Below, in pieces: positions 32,093-39,632 of a DNA stretch of 51,363 bases; the stretch's first letter is position 1, and each line of letters begins with the position of its first letter. Source of the stretch: Candidatus Uhrbacteria bacterium. GTDB taxonomy: Bacteria > Patescibacteriota > Patescibacteriia > UBA9934. Location of the stretch: positions 1 through 51,363 of the forward strand of contig CALRGY010000004.1 of the NCBI GenBank assembly GCA_943358395.1. The letters are read 5' to 3'. A model generated the notes under the pieces. The model saw only the letters and a program-made list of their open reading frames with translations. It did no database searches and was not told the origin of the DNA. Made by a program: the position numbers and the translations under genes.

Positions 32093-33841
32093 ATGAACAC
32101 ATATATTCATCCCAACAAGGAAGAAGAACGAATGATGGATCGCGTCACCATTCCTCTCGGCGCCTCACATCGTGTTCGCGAAAGATTCATGACAGCGATT
32201 CATAAAAAACCGTCGAAACGCGTTGTGAATATTTCAGTGATGGTTTTTTCGGGAGCTTTTGCGGTTGTTGCGTTCATGATGGCAATGCAGCCAAGTACAA
32301 GTTTTATCACCCAAGCGATCGCAGCTTCTCGCGCGAAGGTAGAGATGATACAAGAGGGTGATGTGCGACATATGGTGACGGTCATGTCGCCGGATCCTTT
32401 CTCGTCGATGCACTATGACGACATTCGCGACAGTACACTCTCTGACGAATGGTGGTTGAGCAGCGATGCGAGTTCGTACGCCTTCACGTTTCAGCGCGAT
32501 AGTAACGATCGTGAAATATACAGTGAAAAAAAGATTATCCTTAATGGAAAAGAATACGTGACGCAGGAAAAGTACGATCTGTACCGTGCTGAAATGCAAT
32601 CTGCATCCACGAACTCGGTTGAAGCGAAGGATGAAGATGTGCAGACGGATGCTCAAGGAGATGAAGACGTGTCGGTGCTGGGCGAAGGTGCCGTTTTGGA
32701 AATGCGCATTCAAAATCTTCTCGGATTCGGAGTACAGAGAAATATTGTGCCAAATATCACGGGAGCGCTCGAAGAACTCGCCATGTCATCACTCGTCAAA
32801 GACCTCGGTAAACAGAGACGAGATGATCTGGGGAAGGTTTACGTATACAGTCTGAGCTACCTTGATGAACGTGATCCAGTAAATGTCATTACTCAGGGCA
32901 TCGATTATGTCTTTGATGCTGATACGAAAGAGCTAAAGGAAATTGATCATTGGACGCAGGTCAACGATGAAGCTCCGCAAGAATCCTCGATCACCAAGAT
33001 AGTCATCGATGAAGTTGTGAGTCTGAAATCTTTGGCGACGAATCCCTTCGATCCATCTGTGCACGGACTTGTGGCGATGGCAGAAGGTGGCGCAAGTGAT
33101 AGTCTCGTCACGTCGAGTGCGTTGATGATCAATCCGTACGAGATTCAGAACTTCAGATGTAAAGACGATTGTCAGAATCTTATCGTGACTAACTATCAGT
33201 CCCCGCTCTTTTCTGATCCAACATGTTCGACCTGTGATGAAATTCTTCTTTGGGCGAACATTGACGTAGAAAATGATGCTATTACTCTCATGGGCGAGAT
33301 GACTCTTCAAGGAAAGTTTGTTTCCATGCCGGATCAGATTTTGCTCCTCAGCGATTATCCAAATTGGGTAGGTCGCGCTTTCCCTATGAGGATTCATGGC
33401 ACAGATACCGTGCTCACCGTCATGTTACGTCAAGCAAACGAAGAGAATCTTCTCGAGAATCTTATTGCTGATGTAAAATGTTCGTCTGGCTGCGAAAACA
33501 TAAAAGTGGGGGTACAGCGAGACAGTGGTATCAACGAGCTCCTCATCGACACGTGCCAACCAAAACTATGTGACATGTTTTCCATTATTTCTACTCCGAT
33601 AATGGATGAAACGAACCGCTCTGAGGATGGACTTTGGATAGAGGAAAATAATTGGAAAGGCGGTTATTCTGTTAGCGTGTGGAAAATCTCGAGTCTGTTC
33701 GCTTTTAACGATGATCACGGAGAAGAGATTGTTCGAGTAGAGTATTCTCCCGATCAGACCGCGACCGGCAAGACGCTACACTTTAATCAGGTCGTCGATG
33801 GGCATGAACTCACTTTTGATCTGATATCGATGTGGCCGTAA
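32093..33841 (+). CDS. Large single-span membrane protein, probable anti-sigma factor
   Basis: This 582-residue protein has a ~45-residue cytosolic N-terminus with charged helices (NKEEERMMDRVTIP, RVRERFMTAIHKKPSKR), one membrane segment (residues ~46-65, VNISVMVFSGAFAVVAFMMAM) and a large extracytoplasmic domain. Several Cys pairs are in the last third (CKDDCQ, CSTCDE, CSSGCE, CQPKLC). Position 3 nt behind an ECF sigma gene suggests an anti-sigma factor sensing an outside signal; there is no zinc-binding ZAS motif. Confidence 0.65.
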   Translation: MNTYIHPNKEEERMMDRVTIPLGASHRVRERFMTAIHKKPSKRVVNISVMVFSGAFAVVAFMMAMQPSTSFITQAIAASRAKVEMIQEGDVRHMVTVMSPDPFSSMHYDDIRDSTLSDEWWLSSDASSYAFTFQRDSNDREIYSEKKIILNGKEYVTQEKYDLYRAEMQSASTNSVEAKDEDVQTDAQGDEDVSVLGEGAVLEMRIQNLLGFGVQRNIVPNITGALEELAMSSLVKDLGKQRRDDLGKVYVYSLSYLDERDPVNVITQGIDYVFDADTKELKEIDHWTQVNDEAPQESSITKIVIDEVVSLKSLATNPFDPSVHGLVAMAEGGASDSLVTSSALMINPYEIQNFRCKDDCQNLIVTNYQSPLFSDPTCSTCDEILLWANIDVENDAITLMGEMTLQGKFVSMPDQILLLSDYPNWVGRAFPMRIHGTDTVLTVMLRQANEENLLENLIADVKCSSGCENIKVGVQRDSGINELLIDTCQPKLCDMFSIISTPIMDETNRSEDGLWIEENNWKGGYSVSVWKISSLFAFNDDHGEEIVRVEYSPDQTATGKTLHFNQVVDGHELTFDLISMWP

Positions 33842-33896
33842 GGTTTGGGCGGAGGTTGCGTTGATTGACGTAAGACAGGAATCTGCCAATACCAAG

Positions 33897-33924
33897 ACAA
33901 CCCTTCACGCGAAGGGTTGTTTTG
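33897..33924 (+). terminator. Terminator after the anti-sigma gene
   Basis: ACAACCCTTC and GAAGGGTTGT pair around ACGC, followed by TTTTG. Confidence 0.7.
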
Positions 33925-34064
33925 ATTCACGTTGATGCGACGCTTGTGGCTCGAGCCAGTGACGGCGGGCTGCATGGGTTCAGTACCAAGTTTACTCGGG
34001 TCGTTAAAAAGATTTTTAACGATTTGTCAGATGGAGATTTTGAGGCATGTGGGTCGGCAAACGA
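33897..34064 (+). repeat. Gene-fragment repeat, copy A
   Basis: About 168 bp align with copy B (34611-34798): the same terminator hairpin, then ATTCACNTTGATGCGACG, CGAGCCAGTGACGGCGG and the end GATTTTGAGGCATGTGNG. The plus frame encodes DATLVARASDGGLHGF, then STKFTRVVKKIFNDLSDGDF without stops. It probably is part of a decayed gene; which strand once coded is not certain. Confidence 0.6.
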
Positions 34065-34091
34065 CCAGATGATTCCGCTTACCTTTCGAAT

Positions 34092-34583
34092 CTATTTTCT
34101 TGCCACTGTGTGGGAGATGCATTCCAATGGAAACCTCTTGCCTCCAAAGTAATCCTTTACCATCTGCTTGATATCCAGATCCCTCAGCGTCACATTATCC
34201 ATTCCATAAATTTCATCCGGAGAAAACCAACGTATCTCCGTAACATCATCTTCAATTTTTTCGTTTGATGTTTCCGAAATTGTTCCAATAAAAATAATTT
34301 TGATTGCGTGGGGCGTGGCACCAATTTCATCTTCGATATCTTTTCGTGCCAATGAGTAAACACCGAGAAGGTATTTTGGTGTAAAGGTGAAGCCAGATTC
34401 TTCTAGGATTTCTCGTTGAACTGCTTCAATGGGACTCTCACCAACATCGATCCAGCCAGCCGGATGATTCCACTTGCCTTGATCAGGTCCTTTTCTTTGC
34501 GCCTCGCGAACTAAAAGAATTTTCCCTTCTCGCTCGAGAATACCTCCTACTACTCCGAATGTTTGCGTAAATACTCTTGGCAT
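34092..34583 (-). CDS. NUDIX hydrolase
   Basis: This 163-residue protein has an N-terminal strand VGGILEREGKILLVREAQRK and the full Nudix box GWIDVGESPIEAVQREILEESGF. The substrate is unknown. It is flanked by direct repeats A (33897) and B (34611), which place it in the accessory stretch and may have helped it move. Confidence 0.88.
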   Translation of the reverse strand: MPRVFTQTFGVVGGILEREGKILLVREAQRKGPDQGKWNHPAGWIDVGESPIEAVQREILEESGFTFTPKYLLGVYSLARKDIEDEIGATPHAIKIIFIGTISETSNEKIEDDVTEIRWFSPDEIYGMDNVTLRDLDIKQMVKDYFGGKRFPLECISHTVARK

Positions 34584-34606
34584 ATTTTATTCACATCTTA
34601 ACATGA

Positions 34607-34637
34607 CAAAACAACCCTTCACGCGAAGGGTTGTTTT
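34607..34637 (+). terminator. Terminator-like hairpin in repeat copy B
   Basis: AAAACAACCCTTC and GAAGGGTTGTTTT pair perfectly around ACGC, with T/A-rich sides on both strands. In the minus direction it lies upstream of the NUDIX start, so its natural client is unclear. Confidence 0.7.
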
Positions 34638-34798
34638 GATTCACTTTGATGCGACGTTTGTGGCCCGAGCCAGTGACGGCGGAGCCACATCGGTCGCGAC
34701 CGATGTGGCGGTGTACACGCGTTCAGTGCCCAATTTGTAGGGGTGTTGCAAGGGCTTTTCGACGACTTCGGTTTGGGCGATTTTGAGGCATGTGAGTC
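34611..34798 (+). repeat. Gene-fragment repeat, copy B with an inserted 26-bp perfect palindrome
   Basis: This is homologous to copies A and C. Compared with A it contains extra sequence that includes a perfect 26-nt palindrome at 34684-34709 (GCCACATCGGTCG and its inverse). The plus frame downstream encodes GGVHAFSAQFVGVLQGLFDD and then DFEACESGVFDVKTGTKWN. The two halves of the frame are offset by one base, which indicates decay. Confidence 0.6.
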
Positions 34799-34852
34799 GG
34801 GTGTTTTCGATGTCAAAACTGGCACAAAGTGGAACACGGCCGGAGAGTAAAA

Positions 34853-34963
34853 TGAGACAAATGAGACACTACATACGGGGTATTGAGACAGTGTCTCATT
34901 CTGCATATTTTGATATTTTTGTTGGTCTTTTCATGCGAAAGCGACTAAAAAGCCACTGTCTCA
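34853..34963. promoter_or_regulatory. TGAGACA repeat cluster, candidate operator or att site
   Basis: TGAGACA occurs at 34853, 34862 and 34884, and its inverse TGTCTCA at 34892 and 34957. The third and fourth form an inverted pair (TTGAGACAGTGTCTCAT) and the first two a 9-bp direct repeat. The cluster lies 86 bp before the recombinase start. Confidence 0.5.
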
Positions 34964-35048
34964 CTTTTCCGAGGCGTTTCGAGCGTAAAAGTTACCAACT
35001 CCAACCAGCCTGGACGCCCCACGACCGTTGCGGCATTCCTTGTGTTGT

Positions 35049-36389
35049 ATGGAAAATACGAGGTCAGTAATAGTGGCACCAGCACGCACACATCACGAAC
35101 AGGAAAAGGCGGTGGTTGAGGAGAAAATCCGCTATTGCCTCTACGCTCGTAAGTCGACGGAATCCGAGGAGCGGCAAATACTGTCCATCGACTCGCAGAT
35201 CAAGGAGATGCTTCAACTTGCCGAGCGCGAAGGACTCGACGTGGCTGAAATCCGGCGCGAGAGCCATTCGGCAAAGTCGACGGGGCAACGACCCATTTAC
35301 AACGAACTTCTCGCCGACATCCGCCAACGAAAATTTGGCGGCATTCTCACCTGGGCACCAGATCGATTAAGCCGTAACGCGGGCGACCTCGGGGCCATCG
35401 TGGATTTGATGGATCAAGGACTCCTCCACGAAATCCGCACCTACGGCCAGCGATTCACCAATTCGCCCAACGAAAAGTTCATGCTCATGATTCTTGGCTC
35501 GACCGCCAAGCTAGAAAACGATCATCGCGGCGAGAACGTGAAACGCGGATTACGCACAAGAGTCGAGATGGGGCTGTGGCCAGGCGTGGCACCGCTCGGC
35601 TATTTGAATCAAGGGCTTATGGATAAGAAATGCCAAGTCATCATTGACCCAGTCCGCGCGCCAATCATCAAACAGATGTTTGAGAAACTCGCCTACGAGA
35701 AATGGAGTGGACGCAAGATCTATAACTGGCTCAGGCACGACCTTAACTTCAAAACCCGTGGCAACAAAACCTTAACCCTCGGTGGTGTCTACCGTGTTCT
35801 CGATAATCCCTTTTACTACGGCAAATTCGAGCGTCCCCGCGACAGCGGCAATTGGTATGACGGCAAACACAAACCGATCATCACGAAAGAGCTTTTTGAC
35901 CTCGGCCAAACCCAGCTCAAACGTGACCAGATCGTGCGCGAAAATAAAGAATTTGCGTTCACTAAACTGTTCACATGTGGCCTGTGCCAATCTGGCATCT
36001 CGGCCGAGGACAAGTATAAGAAACTTCGTGACGGCACGACGGCGCACTACGTTTACTACGGCTGCACTCGGGCAAGAGATCGTGATTGCAAAAACCAATA
36101 CATCCGCGAGGAAGAACTCATCGCCGAACTCCTCAAGATTTTCGATCAGATCAACATCAACGAACTGGGCATGAAAACCAAGCTCGAGGATGAAATCAAG
36201 CGGTTTAGCCACTTCCAAAGAACCGTCTTCGGTTCTGACGGCACGCAAGAAGCCGACGAGGCGGAGGTAAATATTCGGGCATATGCGAAATATCTATTGC
36301 GGAAAGGTAGTATTTCCGAAAAGCGGGAGTTGCTCGGGAATTTGCGGAGCAGGTTGATCTACAAAAACAAAGGTTTAACACTCATGTGA
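35049..36389 (+). CDS. Large serine recombinase (site-specific integrase)
   Basis: This protein of 446 residues has an N-terminal resolvase domain with the catalytic serine in CLYARKSTESEERQ (Ser36 with this start) and TWAPDRLSRNAGDLG. A recombinase domain follows (GVAPLGYLN, GRKIYNWL, VYRVLDNPFYYG), then a zinc ribbon (FTCGLCQSGISAED, YYGCTRARDRDCKN) and a helical end. The start at 35049 is chosen over 35028 without strong evidence. It is intact, so it may be active. The repeats upstream and the tRNA-Ser(CGA) gene 2.4 kb downstream fit an integrated element. Confidence 0.92.
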   Translation: MENTRSVIVAPARTHHEQEKAVVEEKIRYCLYARKSTESEERQILSIDSQIKEMLQLAEREGLDVAEIRRESHSAKSTGQRPIYNELLADIRQRKFGGILTWAPDRLSRNAGDLGAIVDLMDQGLLHEIRTYGQRFTNSPNEKFMLMILGSTAKLENDHRGENVKRGLRTRVEMGLWPGVAPLGYLNQGLMDKKCQVIIDPVRAPIIKQMFEKLAYEKWSGRKIYNWLRHDLNFKTRGNKTLTLGGVYRVLDNPFYYGKFERPRDSGNWYDGKHKPIITKELFDLGQTQLKRDQIVRENKEFAFTKLFTCGLCQSGISAEDKYKKLRDGTTAHYVYYGCTRARDRDCKNQYIREEELIAELLKIFDQININELGMKTKLEDEIKRFSHFQRTVFGSDGTQEADEAEVNIRAYAKYLLRKGSISEKRELLGNLRSRLIYKNKGLTLM

Positions 36390-36459
36390 CATTATCGTCA
36401 CCGTTCTGTTAAAATGCAGAGCATCCAGCCTACTTGGCTCAAAGATAACGCGATTTAAT

Positions 36460-38661
36460 ATGGGTGAAAGACCGTCTAACGTTTTGGAAAAAGCAGCTGG
36501 CTTCTGTCCCCATGGAAATTTCGTGGCAAGTTGCAAAACATGTAAGGCGGAGGCTTCGCCCGAACCCCTTGAGCAGAAAGAGGATGAAGCTGCTCGGGAA
36601 AAAGAAATCAATCGTTACCTCAGCGAATCCCTAGAGGGGGAGACCCGCATTGCGGAGCCGATGCACAAAGAATGTGAGGTTTCCGTCGTTATTCCGGTTT
36701 ATGCAGAGCGTGAATATATTTTCCGGCCACTATTATCTTTAGTTGAACAGCAAGGGATCAAAAAAGATCAATTTGAAACGATACTCGTGGTGAACAATCC
36801 TCCCGATGCTCCCGTCCGTCGAGAAGCTGAGGATGATGCAGCTTACGGCAAGCGCGTGGCACGATACCAGCAAGCTGTCTCTGAGAATAAGACCGTTCTT
36901 GGGTTTATTGATTATCTTCGCGGCGGCGAACTGCCGCAGGAATGCACTAGCGATGAGATCGCTCAGCTCAATCAAATTAAAGATTCGGGTCTGCGTATTT
37001 TTGCAGTCGACAAGACGACTCCAGAAAACGCCTTCTCTCCCGAAAATTCCCATGTTGGCTCAGCGCGAAATCGTGGTGTGGCAGAAGCCGTGGCTCGTTT
37101 TCGAGATATTGGCAAAAATGGGATTATCGCGCAAACAGATGCAGATACGCGGTTTGCACCCAACTATATTGCGACCCTACTCGATGCCTTCAGGAGTGAT
37201 CCAGAGCTTACGGGACTCGGCGGAAAACATGAACACGAAATTGTCGATACGGACGATGTTCTCCTTGAACAGGTCGCGTTCCTAGCGTCGGTCGAGTCGA
37301 ATTACGAAACGCTCATGTGGCTTAAGGAGGAAAGCATTCTTCCTGCTGAAGAATGGCCAATGTTCATTGGGTCAAACATGACAAGTCGAGCGTTTGAAAC
37401 TGCGCTTATTGGTGGTGTTCCTAAAGTACCCGCGGGAGAAGATACGCTTTTTGGCATTAAACTTGCCATGTCCGGTAAGGCGAGAAAAGCTCCTGAGTTG
37501 ATCACCTATCCTGCTGATCGATTGTCTGATCGCACCATTGGCTCGGGAATGCAGAGAGATGTGGCACGTCAGGAATTGGAACGAAGGGGAGAAATCACAC
37601 TTTTGAGTCCCGACCTAATTCAGTTCCAAAATCAACTCACAAAGGACTTCCTCGCCGCTATACGGGGAGGCCAGGAAATTGAGCAATTACGTTCTTTCTT
37701 TGATCACAAGGGCACCGAGGTGCTCGATGAAAAAGAGTGGAATCTCTTTAAAGATGGCTTTGAAAAAGATCGCACGCAATTCCCGGAGTCGGTCGCCTTC
37801 ATGGTGAACCTTCAAAAATTAAGGATCATGGGAGTGTTTAATCGTACATTTGATCGAGTGCCTCTCAGCGAAGGCATTGATGACGTTATTACAGATTTCA
37901 GTCAAAATACCGACGTAAGAGCCGCTTATGATAAAACACTGGTTCAAAAGCTAGATGTAGACCGTAGCGATGTAGCAAAGCGACGACACCTCGTTGAGAC
38001 ACTTCTTACATCCTGGTTCTCGGATGAGCGTACGCCTTCAAAGGACGGCGGAGAAGTATATGAGTTCATTCGAAAATATTTAGTCAGTCTTGGTTTTTCT
38101 GATCAATCGATAAGCCTAGATGACCACTTCTTTAAAAAGATCTCTGTCATCGTCGCGGCGGAAGATTCCGCCGAAGCGGCAAGGAGGAAATTGGAGTCTG
38201 TACTTTCTCATCACTTACTTCCTATTGAGGCAGATCCGCTGCGCATGGCAAAAATACAACTTTCTGCCATGCACGAAGCCGTTCACGAGGCAAAGAGAGA
38301 GCGTCGTTTCCCATTAAGCGACACGCTTACCTACGGCTACGATGGAGACACTGCCCATATCCATTTTTCTCCTGCGGGAGATATGGGACCGAAGAAACTC
38401 ATGACAGATGTCACGGTTGGTTTGCAAGAGTTAGCACGGCAATTACAACAGAATGACAATCTGGAAAGGATTGACAACATCACTGCCGTATCTTGGATTG
38501 TCGCAGCGCATCCCGGACTTCTAGAGAGAATGGGCTTTCACGTTCAGGGTTCAGTCTCAGACGAGTATAAACAAAGGTATTTCAAAGACGAGACCCGAGA
38601 CGTATCGATATCGAGCATGACCCGTGAAGAACTATTGCAAAAATACGGTAAGGAAAAATAA
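36460..38661 (+). CDS. Large family-2 glycosyltransferase-domain protein with zinc-knuckle N-terminus
   Basis: This 733-residue cytosolic protein starts with a Cys/His motif FCPHGNFVASCKTC, seen in many CPR proteins. It then has a GT2 domain: SVVIPVYAEREYI, NSHVGSARNRGV, and the DxD-like IIAQTDADTRFAPNY; MFIGSNMTSR may contact the acceptor. Residues ~400-733 are helical and unassigned; HIHFSPAGDMGPKKL near the end could be another domain. No membrane segments are evident. It lies between the recombinase and tRNA-Ser(CGA), so it may be cargo of an island. Confidence 0.8.
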   Translation: MGERPSNVLEKAAGFCPHGNFVASCKTCKAEASPEPLEQKEDEAAREKEINRYLSESLEGETRIAEPMHKECEVSVVIPVYAEREYIFRPLLSLVEQQGIKKDQFETILVVNNPPDAPVRREAEDDAAYGKRVARYQQAVSENKTVLGFIDYLRGGELPQECTSDEIAQLNQIKDSGLRIFAVDKTTPENAFSPENSHVGSARNRGVAEAVARFRDIGKNGIIAQTDADTRFAPNYIATLLDAFRSDPELTGLGGKHEHEIVDTDDVLLEQVAFLASVESNYETLMWLKEESILPAEEWPMFIGSNMTSRAFETALIGGVPKVPAGEDTLFGIKLAMSGKARKAPELITYPADRLSDRTIGSGMQRDVARQELERRGEITLLSPDLIQFQNQLTKDFLAAIRGGQEIEQLRSFFDHKGTEVLDEKEWNLFKDGFEKDRTQFPESVAFMVNLQKLRIMGVFNRTFDRVPLSEGIDDVITDFSQNTDVRAAYDKTLVQKLDVDRSDVAKRRHLVETLLTSWFSDERTPSKDGGEVYEFIRKYLVSLGFSDQSISLDDHFFKKISVIVAAEDSAEAARRKLESVLSHHLLPIEADPLRMAKIQLSAMHEAVHEAKRERRFPLSDTLTYGYDGDTAHIHFSPAGDMGPKKLMTDVTVGLQELARQLQQNDNLERIDNITAVSWIVAAHPGLLERMGFHVQGSVSDEYKQRYFKDETRDVSISSMTREELLQKYGKEK

Positions 38662-38673
38662 AGACTCCTCTAT

Positions 38674-38710
38674 AACAAAATGACTCCGCAATGGAGTCAT
38701 TTTGTTATCG
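38674..38710. terminator. Long terminator hairpin after the glycosyltransferase gene
   Basis: A perfect 16-bp stem (ATAACAAAATGACTCC and its inverse) around GCAAT; the TTTTGTTAT side provides the T-rich end. Confidence 0.75.
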
Positions 38711-38773
38711 GACACATCCCTATTGGTCGTCGCTCATACCTGAGTACGCGCGTTGCACGATAAGAAATTGTCC

Positions 38774-38863
38774 TGGCGGAGAGGGGGGGATTCGAACTCC
38801 CGATAGCCTTTCGGCTATACATGATTTCGAGTCATGCGCATTCGACCACTCTGCCACCTCTCC
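38774..38863 (-). tRNA. tRNA-Ser (anticodon CGA), CCA encoded
   Basis: On the minus strand GGAGAGG pairs with CCTCTCC, followed by G and CCA. The anticodon loop CTCGAAA reads CGA, and a long variable arm (TAGCCGAAAGGCTA) marks a class II tRNA. 90 nt including CCA. Confidence 0.95.
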
Positions 38864-38984
38864 GGGTGTTGGTGCTAGCCTTTTGCAGGAAAACACGTGG
38901 CGAACGCCCGAAAAAGTATCATGAATGGGGGAGAATGGCAATTGAAGATGGGAGAGAATTTTGATGCAAAAGCCTGAAATATGG

Positions 38985-39005
38985 TATTCTTGTACAAAAT
39001 GTACA
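38985..39005 (+). promoter_or_regulatory. Promoter with overlapping operator of the toxin-antitoxin pair
   Basis: TATTCT (38985-38990) is directly followed by TGTACA-AAA-TGTACA (38991-39005), two palindromic half-sites 9 bp apart that end 2 nt before the antitoxin ATG at 39008. This is the layout expected for autorepression by the antitoxin. Confidence 0.55.
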
Positions 39006-39007
39006 TT

Positions 39008-39259
39008 ATGCGTATTCATACAACAACGGCAGCACGAAAAGATCTGGCACGGCTTGTGAACTTGGTGAAGTTTACCCGAAAGCCTGTTGCGATTGGGCGG
39101 CGGAATGCTGCGGACGTGTTGATGATTAAATTTCCAGACCACGCCAATGTGCACGTGACCGATGAAACAAATATGAATCAATATGGCGGCGGCTTTGATT
39201 TTCTTAATGCTGAGCCAGAGCTCTACACACGAAAAGACTTGAAGAAGTCGTATGTTTGA
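39008..39259 (+). CDS. Antitoxin-like protein (PHD/YefM-type)
   Basis: This 83-residue protein begins with a DNA-binding-like ribbon-helix segment (MRIHTTTAARKDLARLVNLVKFTRKPVAIGRRNAADVLMI), the plan of PHD/YefM antitoxins, and has a flexible tail (YGGGFDFLNAEPELYTRKDLKKS) that could cover the toxin. It overlaps the MazF-like toxin gene by 8 nt. The start at 39008 follows the operator and gives the typical N-terminus. Confidence 0.75.
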   Translation: MRIHTTTAARKDLARLVNLVKFTRKPVAIGRRNAADVLMIKFPDHANVHVTDETNMNQYGGGFDFLNAEPELYTRKDLKKSYV

Positions 39260-39590
39260 ACGTGGAAAAATTGTGCTTGTCCCATTTCCGTTTACCGATC
39301 TTTCTGCACAAAAAGTTCGTCCAGCACTCATTGTTTCGTCAACGCACGCGGGTAAGGCAGATGTTATCGTTGCGTTTATTGGATCATCTGTTCCTCAGAA
39401 AATAGCAAAGAGCATTGTTGCGCTCCCTGCAACAAAAATATCGGGACTGAAAGTGCCGTCGTGTTTGTATTCCGATAAGATTGCAACGCTTGATCGAAAT
39501 ATTGTTTTGGGAGAAATTGGGTCTGTTACTCGCGTGCAAATGAAAGACATTGAAGTCGCCTTGTGTTTTTCATTAGGGATTGTGGCATAA
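39252..39590 (+). CDS. MazF/PemK-family endoribonuclease toxin
   Basis: This 112-residue protein has the MazF/PemK signature start FERGKIVLVPFPFTDLSAQKVRPALIVS and the LPATKISGLKVPSCLYSDKIATLDR middle segment, including the conserved PFPFTDL and KVRPALI blocks. Such toxins cut mRNA. Translation is probably coupled to the antitoxin through the 8-nt overlap. The pair lies next to the tRNA-Ser(CGA) gene. Confidence 0.88.
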   Translation: MFERGKIVLVPFPFTDLSAQKVRPALIVSSTHAGKADVIVAFIGSSVPQKIAKSIVALPATKISGLKVPSCLYSDKIATLDRNIVLGEIGSVTRVQMKDIEVALCFSLGIVA

Positions 39591-39632
39591 ATTCCTCACC
39601 GTTCTTTGAAATGCTTTATACTACTCAGTACT

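Larger units (their letters stand above)
34584..35048. other. 465-bp gap before the serine recombinase
   Basis: This stretch holds repeat copy B, the 26-bp palindrome, and then five TGAGACA/TGTCTCA elements between 34853 and 34963. An ORF at 34783-35070 runs through all of these and is not credible as a gene. A recombination or operator site is the most likely content. Confidence 0.5.

Noticed and set aside
33922-34152. 76-residue ORF over repeat copy A as a complete gene
   Set aside because: It has no ATG start, and its 3' part runs antisense into the NUDIX gene; it is kept only as a gene-fragment repeat.
34783-35070. 95-residue ORF before the serine recombinase
   Set aside because: It reads through repeat copy B and the TGAGACA cluster, overlaps the recombinase start and has no family resemblance.
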